Of a stretch of 64,000 nucleotides of DNA, positions 18,477-26,709 are shown one piece after another. The stretch is from the NCBI RefSeq assembly GCF_000739615.1, contig NZ_BATP01000060.1, positions 62,001-126,000 on the forward strand, written 5' to 3'. A program made the translations under genes and the position numbers. The DNA comes from Haloferula sp. BvORR071. GTDB lineage: Bacteria; Verrucomicrobiota; Verrucomicrobiia; Verrucomicrobiales; Akkermansiaceae. The notes beneath the pieces are model-generated. The model was not told the origin of the DNA, searched no databases, and saw nothing but the letters and a program-made list of their open reading frames with translations. Every line of letters begins with the position of its first letter. Within the stretch, counting starts at the first letter, position 1.

Positions 18477-19550
18477 TCAAGGCGCGGCGATCGCGGCTTC
18501 CAGTTGCTTCCTGATCCCGGTCCCTTGCACGGAGGGAAGGATTTCGCGCAGAAGATCCTTTCTCCCTGCAAGCGCCTTGAGGCATTGCGTGCCAAGCCTG
18601 ACACTGCGCTTGCCCGCCTCCGGAATCCTCTCCCAGGCGGAGATCATGGCATCCCTTAGCACCAGCACTTCTTCATCGCTGAGGGGAGGAGTGAGAGCGG
18701 CCACCGCGTCTAACAGACGCTGGAGATTGTTTGGTCCCAGGAAGCTCCCTACTCCCGGTCGTGGCCCGGTGGTAGCCCATTCGAAGCGACCGCTATGGTT
18801 CGGATAAAGGGCAAGCAGCTTCAGTTCGAAGGCCCGGCCAGTTCCCGGAGCAAGCAGCAGGGGCGCAGCCTGCTTTCCCCAGTCGTCGTCCTCCCAGCCT
18901 CCCGGCTCTGCCAGCCATTTGCGCAGGATGCCGATGAGCTTCCTGGCATCGGCATCGAAGGACTGCTCCGGGTAGTCCGCGATGCGGATCTCCGCGGCGG
19001 CCACCTCTTGTTGGAACTGGGCCGGAGTCATGTCCCCGAAGATCTCCGGGTCCGGCTGAAAGTTTGCGTGGATCTGCCGGAAGTTGTCCAAGGCGATCGT
19101 CCGGAAGCGCTCGATCAGGCGGCGGGTGGGATCGGCGAGCAGGGACTTGTCCACCTTCGAGCGTCCGATGGAGTTGACCACGGCGAGGGCCGGGTAGGGG
19201 AAGCGGATCGTGATCGTATCCTGGATGTGGCGGTCCGCCATCTGGTTCAACTGGTCCAGGACCGCATTCGCCGACTCGGGATCCCAACGGTCCTCCTTCC
19301 CACGCGCGGCGCCCTGAAGCACCGGAGTGAGACGGTGGTCCATGGCATGGGTCCCGCCACCTGTGGCTGCTGCGGCGACCGGCGCAGCCTCGATGGCGCG
19401 CAAGCATTCCAGGATCACCCGGGGAGCGGGCAGCTTTGAAAGTTCCACTCCGCTGGCTGCTTTCAGCCAAGCCGGCAGCGGGAGGAGGCCAAAGGCGGCC
19501 ATTTCGGCGGCGAAGGCGGCGAGAAGCTCTTGGATTTGGGAATCGGTCAC
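18477..19550 (-). CDS. Hypothetical cytoplasmic protein
   Basis: 357 residues from a GTG at 19550 (V-T-D-S-Q-I-Q-E-L-L). The frame stays open upstream only as antisense to yebC. No signal peptide; the protein is rich in leucine and alanine helices with conserved-looking blocks W-L-A-E-P-G-G-W-E-D-D-D-W-G and L-S-D-E-E-V-L-V-L-R-D-A-M. Helical-repeat proteins look like this, but no family is recognised. It is divergent from yebC with 148 nt between starts. Confidence 0.72.
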   Translation of the reverse strand: MTDSQIQELLAAFAAEMAAFGLLPLPAWLKAASGVELSKLPAPRVILECLRAIEAAPVAAAATGGGTHAMDHRLTPVLQGAARGKEDRWDPESANAVLDQLNQMADRHIQDTITIRFPYPALAVVNSIGRSKVDKSLLADPTRRLIERFRTIALDNFRQIHANFQPDPEIFGDMTPAQFQQEVAAAEIRIADYPEQSFDADARKLIGILRKWLAEPGGWEDDDWGKQAAPLLLAPGTGRAFELKLLALYPNHSGRFEWATTGPRPGVGSFLGPNNLQRLLDAVAALTPPLSDEEVLVLRDAMISAWERIPEAGKRSVRLGTQCLKALAGRKDLLREILPSVQGTGIRKQLEAAIAAP

Positions 19551-19698
19551 GGGTGTTGGAGGATGAATGAGCGATCGGCCGGACTCCTGCTCACTGGCAG
19601 TTTTCCGGAAACTTGTCGACCCTGTGACAGCCTCAGAAGGGAGGCTTGCCGGACGCCGTGAATCCGCTTCAATCGCGCCAACCAAGAATCTTTCATTT

Positions 19699-20409
19699 AT
19701 GGGACGCGCCTTCGAATGCCGCCGCCGTGCCAAGGAAGCCCGCTGGGACACGATGTCCCGGGTCTTCCCGAAGCTTGCCAAAGCCATCACCATGGCCGCC
19801 AAGAACGGCGGACCGGAACCTGCGGCCAATGCCCCGCTACGTCTGGCGATCGCCAACGCCAAGGGCCAGAACCTGCCCAAGGACAAAATCGATGCCGCGA
19901 TCAAGCGCGCCGCCGGCAAGGACGCCGCCGACATCGTCGAAGTGGCCTACGAGGCCAAGGGCCCGCACGGCTCGCTCTTCTACATCGAGTGCGCCACCGA
20001 CAACACCAATCGCTCGGTGGTCAACATCAAGACCATCTTCAACAAGAACGGCGGCCAGGTCGTGAACAGCGGCCAGCTCGACTTCATGTTCACCCGCAAA
20101 TCGGTGGTCGAATTCGAGGTCACCCCGGAGACCAATCTGGAAGAGCTCGAACTCGAACTCATTGATGCGGGCCTTGAAGAGTTGGAAGTCGAGGACGGCA
20201 TCGCCCGTGCGATCGGCGAATACGCCAGCTTCTCCAGCCTGACCGCCGGTTTCGAAAGGCTCGGCATCCCGGTGAAGAAGGCCGGCCTGGAGCGCATCCC
20301 CACCCAGCCGATCGAGCTCACCGAAGAGCAGATGGCCGAAGTCGAAGTGATCCTCGAAAAGATCGAGGAAGACGACGACGTCCAGGTGGTCTTCACCAAC
20401 CTGGCCTGA
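19699..20409 (+). CDS. yebC: YebC/PmpR-type transcriptional/translational regulator
   Basis: 236 residues from the ATG at 19699. All YebC/TACO1 blocks are present: the R-R-R-A-K-E-A-R-W-D N-terminus, F-P-K-L-A-K-A-I-T-M-A-A-K-N-G-G, N-L-P-K-D-K-I-D-A-A-I-K-R-A, Y-E-A-K-G-P-H-G and C-A-T-D-N-T-N-R. The acidic C-terminus E-E-D-D-D-V-Q-V-V-F-T-N-L is typical. Members act as DNA-binding regulators or help translate proline-rich stretches. The usual neighbour ruvC is 0.8 kb downstream on the other strand. Confidence 0.95.
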   Translation: MGRAFECRRRAKEARWDTMSRVFPKLAKAITMAAKNGGPEPAANAPLRLAIANAKGQNLPKDKIDAAIKRAAGKDAADIVEVAYEAKGPHGSLFYIECATDNTNRSVVNIKTIFNKNGGQVVNSGQLDFMFTRKSVVEFEVTPETNLEELELELIDAGLEELEVEDGIARAIGEYASFSSLTAGFERLGIPVKKAGLERIPTQPIELTEEQMAEVEVILEKIEEDDDVQVVFTNLA

Positions 20410-20534
20410 AAGGTAGTCCGCAGAGAGGTAGTCCGAACAGTCCCCTGTGCGGACGAAGCAGTTCTAGCGGCCGATCGAGACCAAGTGCCCCCCGGGGTCG
20501 CTTCGGATCGTCTTCTCGGTGCGGCCTCCCTCAA

Positions 20535-21161
20535 TCAGGAGGCCCGCTCGAAGAGCCGTGAGAAATGCGGCACGAAGGCCTCGGCAAACTCCTCGACCGT
20601 CACGCTACGCTTCGCCTCCTGCGCCACGCAGCTCATCACCACGCCGTCGATCCCGCACGGAGTGATCGCGAAGAAGGGCAGCAGGGATTCCGGCGTGATA
20701 TTGATCGCGAAGCCGTGCATCGAGATCCACTTCCTCACGCCCACGCCGATCGATGCCAGCTTGCGGTTCTCCACCCACACGCCAGTGAGTCCCTCACGGC
20801 GCGTGGCGGGGATTCCAAAGTCTTGGCAGGTCAGGATCAGCGCCTCCTCCAGATTCCGCAGGTGCGCATGCAAGTCGCGGTTCCTCTCTCTTAGATCGAG
20901 AATCGGATAGCCGACCAATTGCCCCGGCCCGTGGTAGGTGGCTTGGCCGCCGCGGTTGGTCTCATGGACCGGTGCCGGCAGCATCGCCGCATCCCGCAGC
21001 GAGGAGTGGTCCCGCAACCTCCCGATCGTATAAACCGCTGCATGCTCCAGAAGGAAAAGCGTCTCGCCACCGCTGCCATCTAACAGCGCATCCACCGCTG
21101 CGTCCTGCTGCCTCAGTCCCTCTTCATAGGGAATGCCGGAACCCAGTAGAATCGTATTCAT
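20535..21161 (-). CDS. lipB: Octanoyl-[acyl-carrier-protein]:protein N-octanoyltransferase LipB
   Basis: 208 residues. Signature R-G-G-Q-A-T-Y-H-G-P-G-Q-L-V-G-Y-P at 70-86, the catalytic lysine K134 in N-R-K-L-A-S-I-G and the catalytic cysteine C169 in I-T-P-C-G-I. It transfers octanoyl groups from ACP to lipoyl domains, the first step of de novo lipoate synthesis. LipA is not in the window. It lies downstream of nothing on its strand within 30 nt except ruvC, which ends at 21192 when read towards it. Confidence 0.95.
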   Translation of the reverse strand: MNTILLGSGIPYEEGLRQQDAAVDALLDGSGGETLFLLEHAAVYTIGRLRDHSSLRDAAMLPAPVHETNRGGQATYHGPGQLVGYPILDLRERNRDLHAHLRNLEEALILTCQDFGIPATRREGLTGVWVENRKLASIGVGVRKWISMHGFAINITPESLLPFFAITPCGIDGVVMSCVAQEAKRSVTVEEFAEAFVPHFSRLFERAS

Positions 21162-21191
21162 TCATTTAGCGCTTTCGGAACACGTGAGGAA

Positions 21192-21695
21192 TCATACCTG
21201 TCTCCTCTCCAGCATTTTCGCCTTCAGAGGATCCGATGCCTGCAGGTGCGCCAGTCCGATCGCCAGCGCATCCGCCGCATCATGTGGCGGCGTTTCAGCC
21301 AGACCTAATAGCGCACGCACCATGAAGGCCACCTGCTGCTTGTCCGCCTTGCCCTTGCCGACCACCGCCATCTTCACCTTCGTCGGCGCGTACTCGTACA
21401 CGCACAAGCCTGCGTCCGCCGCAGCGATCAAGGCTGCGGCCCGCGCCGCGCCCATTGAGATCGCAGTGCGGTGCGACTGCACGTAGATGATTCCTTCCAC
21501 TGCCACCTCGTCCGGCTGGTGCTTCTCGATGACGTTGCGCAAGTGCGCCCGCACTGCTGCCAAGGCCGCCGATTGTGGTAGCCGGTCGGGGATCGAAATC
21601 ACATCGTAGGCCAGCACTCTCGCCTCACGGCCGATGCCTTCCACCACGGCATAGCCGGTGTTGCGGACAGCGGGGTCGATGGCGAGCACGCGCAT
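21192..21695 (-). CDS. ruvC: Crossover junction endodeoxyribonuclease RuvC
   Basis: 167 residues. The four acidic catalytic residues are in place: D7 (L-A-I-D-P), E67 (V-A-V-E-G), D139 and D142 (P-H-D-A-A-D-A-L-A), matching E. coli D7/E66/D138/D141. It resolves Holliday junctions with RuvAB. The ATG at 21695 gives the standard N-terminus M-R-V-L-A-I-D-P; the longer frame would run back into the toxin gene. lipB begins 30 nt downstream, so a ruvC-lipB transcript is likely. Confidence 0.96.
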   Translation of the reverse strand: MRVLAIDPAVRNTGYAVVEGIGREARVLAYDVISIPDRLPQSAALAAVRAHLRNVIEKHQPDEVAVEGIIYVQSHRTAISMGAARAAALIAAADAGLCVYEYAPTKVKMAVVGKGKADKQQVAFMVRALLGLAETPPHDAADALAIGLAHLQASDPLKAKMLERRQV

Positions 21696-21706
21696 GGTTT
21701 GCTGAG

Positions 21707-22009
21707 TTAAGCCAAGCCCCTCAACTTCCGGGCAATCCATTTCGGGTCGCGGCGGAGGTCCAACACGGCCCGGACCCTCACTTCGCCTTCAGCGACTTGG
21801 TAATAGGCGGCGTAAGGAAATCGCTTCGCCAAGAGCCGGTGAAAACGCCCGAAGCGGAGCGGGTGGATTCCAGCGTAAAGTTCGAGCGAATTGATGTCCA
21901 AGAACAGGGAATCCAAGAAATAGGAGCCGAGCCCGGCCTCTTGCCATTCGTAGAACAGAAAGCCCTCCCGCAAGTCGCGGAGAGCAGAGGGCTGAATGGA
22001 GATTCTCAC
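21707..22009 (-). CDS. RelE/ParE-family toxin
   Basis: 100 residues with the ParE/RelE fold pattern: A-L-R-D-L-R-E-G-F-L-F-Y, then the strands H-P-L-R-F-G-R-F-H-R-L-L, R-F-P-Y-A-A-Y-Y-Q-V and V-R-V-R-A-V-L-D-L-R-R-D-P. Its start overlaps the antitoxin stop by 4 nt, the usual antitoxin-first arrangement. Family members either cleave mRNA on ribosomes or inhibit gyrase; the sequence does not say which. Confidence 0.85.
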   Translation of the reverse strand: MRISIQPSALRDLREGFLFYEWQEAGLGSYFLDSLFLDINSLELYAGIHPLRFGRFHRLLAKRFPYAAYYQVAEGEVRVRAVLDLRRDPKWIARKLRGLA

Positions 22010-22224
22010 GACAATTCCTCGCGAAGCTGCTTTTTCGCAACTTCCCAGTCGATGAACTTCTCCTCGCCGGAACTTGTCAGGCGCTCCCTCTCATTGAGCA
22101 CTTCGCCGTGCCAAGCGGGCGAGGCGACTTCGGCCTCCTCTGTGGAGAGATCCTGCCAGAGGTCTTCCATGAGCTGCAGCTTCTCAGCAGTGCTCATTTT
22201 TCCAAGATCGACCGCTATCGCCAT
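22006..22224 (-). CDS. Addiction-module antitoxin (PF09720-like)
   Basis: 72 residues from the ATG at 22224 (a start at 22242 adds 6 residues). The block M-S-T-A-E-K-L-Q-L-M-E-D-L-W-Q-D-L-S is the signature of the short antitoxin component family (TIGR02574/PF09720) that accompanies RelE/ParE toxins. A C-terminal acidic/basic helix would wrap the toxin. It is translationally coupled to the toxin by an ATGA overlap. Confidence 0.85.
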   Translation of the reverse strand: MAIAVDLGKMSTAEKLQLMEDLWQDLSTEEAEVASPAWHGEVLNERERLTSSGEEKFIDWEVAKKQLREELS

Positions 22225-22281
22225 GCGGCTAGTTTCGCGCAACCGGCACCGGGAAGCAATGCCGCTTTTCTGCGGGTTTCA

Positions 22282-22680
22282 TCAATTGCCTTGGTTTCCG
22301 CCCCGTCTCTCGTTCTGCCTTACGAAGAGCGGATTCCGCGCAAGCAGCACCCCGTTGGCAAGCAAGTCCACATAGAAGGTCCCAGGCATCGGAAGGGGAA
22401 GGCCGCGGATGTGCCACAGGTGATTGTGCAGCCGCGAGCCGCCCTCAAGGCGGTTGCTTACCGGCGGAATCACATCCTTCCCGTCGGGGTCAATGATGTG
22501 CATCTCGATATCCACCGGCTCATGGTCCTCCGGCGTGGTCCGCATCTTGCAGGCGACCACGCAATCGGTGTGCTGGGCAGGGAAGGACTCGGCCGAAAGC
22601 GTATCGAAGGAACCGAGGATGTTCATCTTCCCGGCGTGCACCGTAGCCGCGTCACAGAGCGTGAAGATCTCCAGGATCAT
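22282..22680 (-). CDS. DUF6941-like protein
   Basis: 132 residues. The N-terminus (F-T-L-C-D-A-A-T-V-H-A-G-K-M-N-I-L-G-S-F-D) fits the DUF6941 family: small beta-rich cytoplasmic proteins with a conserved C-D-x-A and G-K-x-N-I-L-G. The end (F-Y-V-D-L-L-A-N-G-V-L-L-A-R-N-P-L-F-V) fits too. Function unknown. Its start overlaps the stop of the small membrane gene by 4 nt, making it the last gene of the helicase operon. Confidence 0.75.
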   Translation of the reverse strand: MILEIFTLCDAATVHAGKMNILGSFDTLSAESFPAQHTDCVVACKMRTTPEDHEPVDIEMHIIDPDGKDVIPPVSNRLEGGSRLHNHLWHIRGLPLPMPGTFYVDLLANGVLLARNPLFVRQNERRGGNQGN

Positions 22681-23009
22681 GGCTGCTTCCTCGCGGCCAG
22701 CCCAAGCTCCTGCAACTTCTTGAAGGCCTTCAGCGTGCGGATGTCAGCTTGGGCCGCGAGCGCAGTTCCGGTTTGTTGAATTGCTCCAATGGCCATGGTA
22801 ATGGCCACGGCGATAGTCGCCGAAGGTGGCATCTTGGGATCTCTCAGCGAGATCCAAAGGGTCACGAAGATATTGAGGAAACAAACAGCAGTCGTGAACA
22901 GAGCCAGCCTGAAGCTGTTACGCCGCAGGTTCTCCAGCTTCGCAAGGTGTTTCTCCAGTGCCTCGGGGCGGGCGAGGGCTTCCTCGAAATCCTTGTCGCT
23001 GGTAAACAT
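22677..23009 (-). CDS. Small membrane protein, hypothetical
   Basis: 110 residues. A charged amphipathic N-terminus (E-A-L-E-K-H-L-A-K-L-E-N-L-R-R) is followed by two membrane segments (about 33-53 and 63-86) and a basic helical tail. No family recognised. It starts 9 nt after the helicase stop and overlaps the DUF6941 gene by 4 nt, so the three genes form one unit. Confidence 0.7.
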   Translation of the reverse strand: MFTSDKDFEEALARPEALEKHLAKLENLRRNSFRLALFTTAVCFLNIFVTLWISLRDPKMPPSATIAVAITMAIGAIQQTGTALAAQADIRTLKAFKKLQELGLAARKQP

Positions 23010-23018
23010 CGCCGGTTC

Positions 23019-24215
23019 TTACCTCCGCTTCTTCTTCCCGCCCATCGGCTTCTTGCGGATCGGCTTCGAAGGGGAGTCGTCCAGCAGGGCGGTGTAGATA
23101 TAGTCGAAGCCATCCAGCTTGCGGCGCGGGATCTTCTGGTCGACGAAGATCTCCACTGACTTGGCATACTCCAGTTCGTCCGCCGTCAGCAGCGTGAAAG
23201 CATCGCCCTCAGCTTCCGCGCGGCCGGTCCGGCCGATACGGTGAACGTAGTCCTCGGCATTCTCCGGGACCCGGTAGTTGATCACGTGCGACACGCCCGA
23301 GATATCGATTCCGCGCGCCGCCACATCCGTGGCCACCAGCACCTCATAGTCGCCGCTCTTGAATCCGGCCAAGGCCTTCATCCGGTCCACCTGATTGATG
23401 TCGGAGTGCATCGCCGCGACCTTCTCCTGGCCCTCGCGCTTGATCAGCGCGCAAACTTGATCCGCCTCCTTGCGGGTGCGGGTGAAGATCATCACCGAGT
23501 GATACTCGGTCTTGTCCAGCAGCGCCAGCAGCAGCTCATCGCGCTGATCCATCGAGACGGGATAGAATGCGTGGGTCACCGTGGAGGCCACCGCGCGGCG
23601 GGCAATCTCCACGCTAATCGGATCGGTGAGGCACCACTGCGCGAAAGTCTGGATCGCCGGCGGCATCGTCGCCGAGAAGAAGAGCGTCTGGCGGCCTTCC
23701 CAAGGGCAGAAGTTCACAATCTTTCGAACCTGCGGCAGGAAGCCCATGTCGAGCATCCGGTCCACCTCGTCGAGGATGAGGATCTTCACCTCGCCGAAGC
23801 GCATCGTCGCGCGGAAGAAGTGGTCCACCAGTCGACCGGGGGTTGCCACCACGATGTCAGCGCCGGCTTGGAGTGCCTTTTGCTGTTCACCATAGCCCAC
23901 GCCACCGTAGAGGAGTGCCACCTTCAGGCCGGTATGCTTGCCGTATTTCTCAAACTGCTCGGCCACCTGGTGGGCCAGCTCGCGGGTCGGCTCCAGCACT
24001 AGGATCTGCGGCTTGCCCATGGGGGTGAGCTTGCTCAGCGTGGGCAGCGCGAAGGCCGCCGTTTTGCCGGTACCGGTCTGGGATGCTCCGATCACGTCCC
24101 GGCCTCCTAGGATCAGCGGGATCGCCTGAGCCTGGATCGGGGTGGGGTTTTCGTAGCCCGACTCCGTAACGGCTTCGAGGACGGCTTCCGAAAGACCTAG
24201 TGTGTCAAATCCCAT
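23019..24215 (-). CDS. rhlE: DEAD-box RNA helicase, RhlE-like
   Basis: 398 residues from the ATG at 24215. Q motif (P-T-P-I-Q-A-Q-A-I-P), Walker A A-S-Q-T-G-T-G-K-T at 44-52, P-T-R-E-L at 76-80, motif II as D-E-V-D (149-152) instead of D-E-A-D, S-A-T at 181-183 and H-R-I-G-R-T-G-R in the second RecA domain. A short basic tail (R-K-K-P-M-G-G-K-K-K-R-R) should bind RNA. RhlE-type helicases act in RNA turnover and ribosome assembly, often in the cold. First gene of a three-gene unit. Confidence 0.93.
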   Translation of the reverse strand: MGFDTLGLSEAVLEAVTESGYENPTPIQAQAIPLILGGRDVIGASQTGTGKTAAFALPTLSKLTPMGKPQILVLEPTRELAHQVAEQFEKYGKHTGLKVALLYGGVGYGEQQKALQAGADIVVATPGRLVDHFFRATMRFGEVKILILDEVDRMLDMGFLPQVRKIVNFCPWEGRQTLFFSATMPPAIQTFAQWCLTDPISVEIARRAVASTVTHAFYPVSMDQRDELLLALLDKTEYHSVMIFTRTRKEADQVCALIKREGQEKVAAMHSDINQVDRMKALAGFKSGDYEVLVATDVAARGIDISGVSHVINYRVPENAEDYVHRIGRTGRAEAEGDAFTLLTADELEYAKSVEIFVDQKIPRRKLDGFDYIYTALLDDSPSKPIRKKPMGGKKKRR

Positions 24216-24279
24216 GTGCGGGGGGAGGCGTAGGGATCGCAAGCCCCATGGTCAAGGGATCAGTGGTCTTTGAGACAAC

Positions 24280-25221
24280 TCAAGTTCCAGCGGGCGGCGC
24301 GGGGGAGTGGATTAGCAGGCACTCCTCCAGCAGCGGCTGGAGTTCCTTGAGCAGCGGCAGCCCCTGCACGAAGGGCGTCCGGTAGCGGGTCTCGATCCGC
24401 TTCAGCGCGAAGTCCAGGTCTGACTTCATCAGGTCGTTGATCTCGCCCCGGATGACGGCCACCATGTAACAGAATCGCCCGGCGCGGACAAAGGTCCGGC
24501 GCCCCTCGCCGAGCTCGAAACCGAGCTGGAGGGCTCCGCTCTCGTCGCGCAGGCGCAGGGCGAGTTGGCGGGCAAAGGAGCCCACATTGCGGGCATTGGC
24601 ATGGCGCACCGGGTCGGAGCTGGCGTAGGACACCAATGAGAGCCGGTCGCGGTCCAACAGGTAGACCTCCTCTACGTGGAAGCGGCGGATCTTGTCGGCC
24701 AGCACCTCCTCGTAGCTGCGGCTGCTGAAGAGGGCTTGCATGCGCCACAGGGTCTTGTGATGCCAGTCTGGCTGCTGGAAGGGGCCGTGCTGGTGTTCGG
24801 CCAGCGCCCGGCGGAAGGTTGACCGCAGGATCGCCTCGAAGGACGGGTCATCGTGCAACTGAAGCCCGCTTCCGGATACCGCTCCGGCCATCAAGGGCAG
24901 GAGGGCGGCGGTCAGATCGGCATCGGTGAAATCTGCCGCGGGGGTAGGCAGCGGCTCTGGCTTCCGAAGCGGCGTCGGCTCTGGATTCCCGGTTGACTTC
25001 GGCTCTGGCCCACCGGCTGGCGGCGGCGTTTCCGGGTCGAAGCCGGGACCACCGGTGGACGGCCAGATTTCGAGCGCGGGCAGGGAAAAAGGCACGCGGC
25101 TGCGCGGGACATCGCTTTCCGGAACCGGAAAGGACTCCACCGACAGACGGCCGCGTCCCCCCTCGGCCTGCATCGAGGAGGAGGGAAAGGGGAGGGGAAG
25201 AGGAGGAAATGTGGCGGTCAT
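24280..25221 (-). CDS. Proline-rich protein with a C-terminal sensor-like domain, hypothetical
   Basis: 313 residues from the ATG at 25221. Residues 1-100 are low-complexity and proline-rich with repeated K-P-E-P / N-P-E-P, likely disordered. The C-terminal 200 residues are globular: Y-E-E-V-L-A-D-K-I-R-R-F-H, V-E-E-V-Y-L-L-D-R-D-R-L-S-L-V-S-Y, then V-A-V-I-R-G-E-I-N-D-L. From memory, some cyanobacterial OmpA-like proteins carry a similar x-V-x-L-x-x-R-x-T-G-L-L block; this is unverified. Overlaps the upstream coiled-coil gene by 4 nt. Confidence 0.7.
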   Translation of the reverse strand: MTATFPPLPLPFPSSSMQAEGGRGRLSVESFPVPESDVPRSRVPFSLPALEIWPSTGGPGFDPETPPPAGGPEPKSTGNPEPTPLRKPEPLPTPAADFTDADLTAALLPLMAGAVSGSGLQLHDDPSFEAILRSTFRRALAEHQHGPFQQPDWHHKTLWRMQALFSSRSYEEVLADKIRRFHVEEVYLLDRDRLSLVSYASSDPVRHANARNVGSFARQLALRLRDESGALQLGFELGEGRRTFVRAGRFCYMVAVIRGEINDLMKSDLDFALKRIETRYRTPFVQGLPLLKELQPLLEECLLIHSPAPPAGT

Positions 25222-25823
25222 GGCTGCTTTTTCTCGCCGTCTGGTTTCAGAACCGGGACCCCGGCAGCCTCGGCAATCGCCCGGGCCGCCTCCGCCAACT
25301 GGGCGAACGAGGCCCGCATTCGGCCCACTCTCCCTGAATCTTCGTCCAAAAGCTGCGACTTCACCCACTCGCGGGTTTGCTCCAGTTCCGAACGCATTTC
25401 CGCAATCAGATGCTGGTCGCGCTTCTGCAAATACTGGCTGAACCCTTGGTTCCAGTGCTCCAGCCAGCGGGTAATCCGTTGTTCCAGCTCGACTTGCGCT
25501 TCCAAACCGGAGGCTTCGCGGCTGCGAGCTGCGGCTTGGATCTGGCCGGCCAAGCGGTGGGTCTCTTCGACCCGGCGCGCCTTTTCGGCATCGATCTCAT
25601 CGCGTAACTCTTGCAGTTTCAACTCGTGATGCTGCTGGAAGCTTGCCAGCCGGATCTCGAACACGTCGGAGCTGCCGTCCGTGGGCATCGCGGGCATCGG
25701 GCGCAAATTCGCCTCGAGCCGCTCCAGGCGGCGTTCTACGCTTTCCATCTGTCGGCCCACGAGAATCTCGCGGATCCGTTCGACTTGGCGCGACGGATTA
25801 ATGTCGGGGGGGGCGGGGGGCAT
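25218..25823 (-). CDS. Coiled-coil protein, hypothetical
   Basis: 201 residues, no signal peptide. Nearly all heptad-rich coiled coil: V-E-R-R-L-E-R-L-E-A-N-L (about 28-39), then a long stretch from about 60 to 190 with L-Q-E-L-R-D-E-I-D-A-E-K-A-R-R-V-E-E. Proline-rich first residues. Translationally coupled (ATGA) to the downstream proline-rich gene and divergent from the sigma factor at 26047. A structural or scaffold role is inferred from the coiled coil alone. Confidence 0.72.
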   Translation of the reverse strand: MPPAPPDINPSRQVERIREILVGRQMESVERRLERLEANLRPMPAMPTDGSSDVFEIRLASFQQHHELKLQELRDEIDAEKARRVEETHRLAGQIQAAARSREASGLEAQVELEQRITRWLEHWNQGFSQYLQKRDQHLIAEMRSELEQTREWVKSQLLDEDSGRVGRMRASFAQLAEAARAIAEAAGVPVLKPDGEKKQP

Positions 25824-26046
25824 GGGGGGACTCGCTCCGTGGGTGGTACCGGCGGGGGGACGCCGGAAGGAGAAAGTGGGTAAACAAACAGCAGGAGAGG
25901 CTATGCCGCTTCAAGGCCCCGTGTAAATCTGAAGATCAGTCCTTCGTATTTCCTAACTATCCGCTTTTCCGTATGATCCTCTGAACCGAAAGAACTGCCG
26001 GAATCGGTGAAAGACAGGCCGGGGGCGCTATGGTAAGGGGGAGCCG
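25824..26046. promoter_or_regulatory. Divergent promoter region between coiled-coil gene and sigma factor
   Basis: A 223-nt gap between two divergent starts. The stretch around 25930-25985 is markedly AT-richer than the genes and must hold promoters for both directions. I could not assign -35/-10 boxes with confidence. Confidence 0.45.
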
Positions 26047-26709
26047 ATGTCCGACCAAGAGTACGACAAAGAGCGCGACCAAGCGCTCGCCGCAGCCTAC
26101 GAGAAGACCCGCAAGAGCCTGATCGCCCGGCTGGACAATTGGGAGGACCAAAAGACTTGGGACGAATTCTACCAGACCTACTGGCGGCTGATCTACGCTG
26201 TGGCGATCAAGGCCGGCCTCCGCCCGGACGAGGCCCACGACTGCGTGCAGGAGACCGTCCTTTCCATCGCCAAGCAGAGCAAAAAGAAGCTCTACGACCC
26301 CGAGCAGGGGTCCTTCAAGACCTGGCTGATGAACATGACCCGCTGGCGGATCAACGACCAGTTCCGCAAGCGCAAGAAGGACACCGCCATGGCTGGCGGG
26401 GAGTGGGAGGATGACCGCAAAACCGCGGTGATCGACCGTTTCGAGGACCCGAAAGGCGACCTGCTGGCCCGGCTTTGGGACGTGGAATGGAAAAAGAACG
26501 TCGCCGACGCCGCTTTAGCCCGTGTGAAGGCTCAGGTTTCCCCGAAGCAGTACCAGATCTTCGACTGTTACGTCGTGCGCCAGTGGGATGCAAAGAAGGT
26601 GCAGGATCACTTGAATGTGAGCATGGCTCAGGTTTATCTCGCCAAGCATCGCGTGGGAGCCGTCTTGAAGAAGGAACTCGCGCGCTTGGAAGAGGAAGTC
26701 GATGAATAG
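26047..26709 (+). CDS. Sigma-70 family (ECF-type) sigma factor
   Basis: 220 residues. Region 2: W-D-E-F-Y-Q-T-Y-W-R-L-I-Y-A-V-A, D-E-A-H-D-C-V-Q-E-T-V-L-S and F-K-T-W-L-M-N-M-T-R-W-R-I-N-D-Q-F-R-K-R. Region 4 covers about 160-215 (V-S-P-K-Q-Y-Q-I-F-D-C-Y-V-V, L-N-V-S-M-A-Q-V-Y-L-A-K-H-R-V). The N-terminus is longer and more charged than usual. The kinase gene starts 8 nt before its stop, so the two are coupled; regulation of the sigma factor by that kinase is inferred from the arrangement. Confidence 0.9.
   Translation: MSDQEYDKERDQALAAAYEKTRKSLIARLDNWEDQKTWDEFYQTYWRLIYAVAIKAGLRPDEAHDCVQETVLSIAKQSKKKLYDPEQGSFKTWLMNMTRWRINDQFRKRKKDTAMAGGEWEDDRKTAVIDRFEDPKGDLLARLWDVEWKKNVADAALARVKAQVSPKQYQIFDCYVVRQWDAKKVQDHLNVSMAQVYLAKHRVGAVLKKELARLEEEVDE

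Noticed and set aside
20523-20544. Hairpin GGCCTCC/GGAGGCC over the lipB stop as terminator
   Set aside because: Seven-bp stem with no T-run on either strand.
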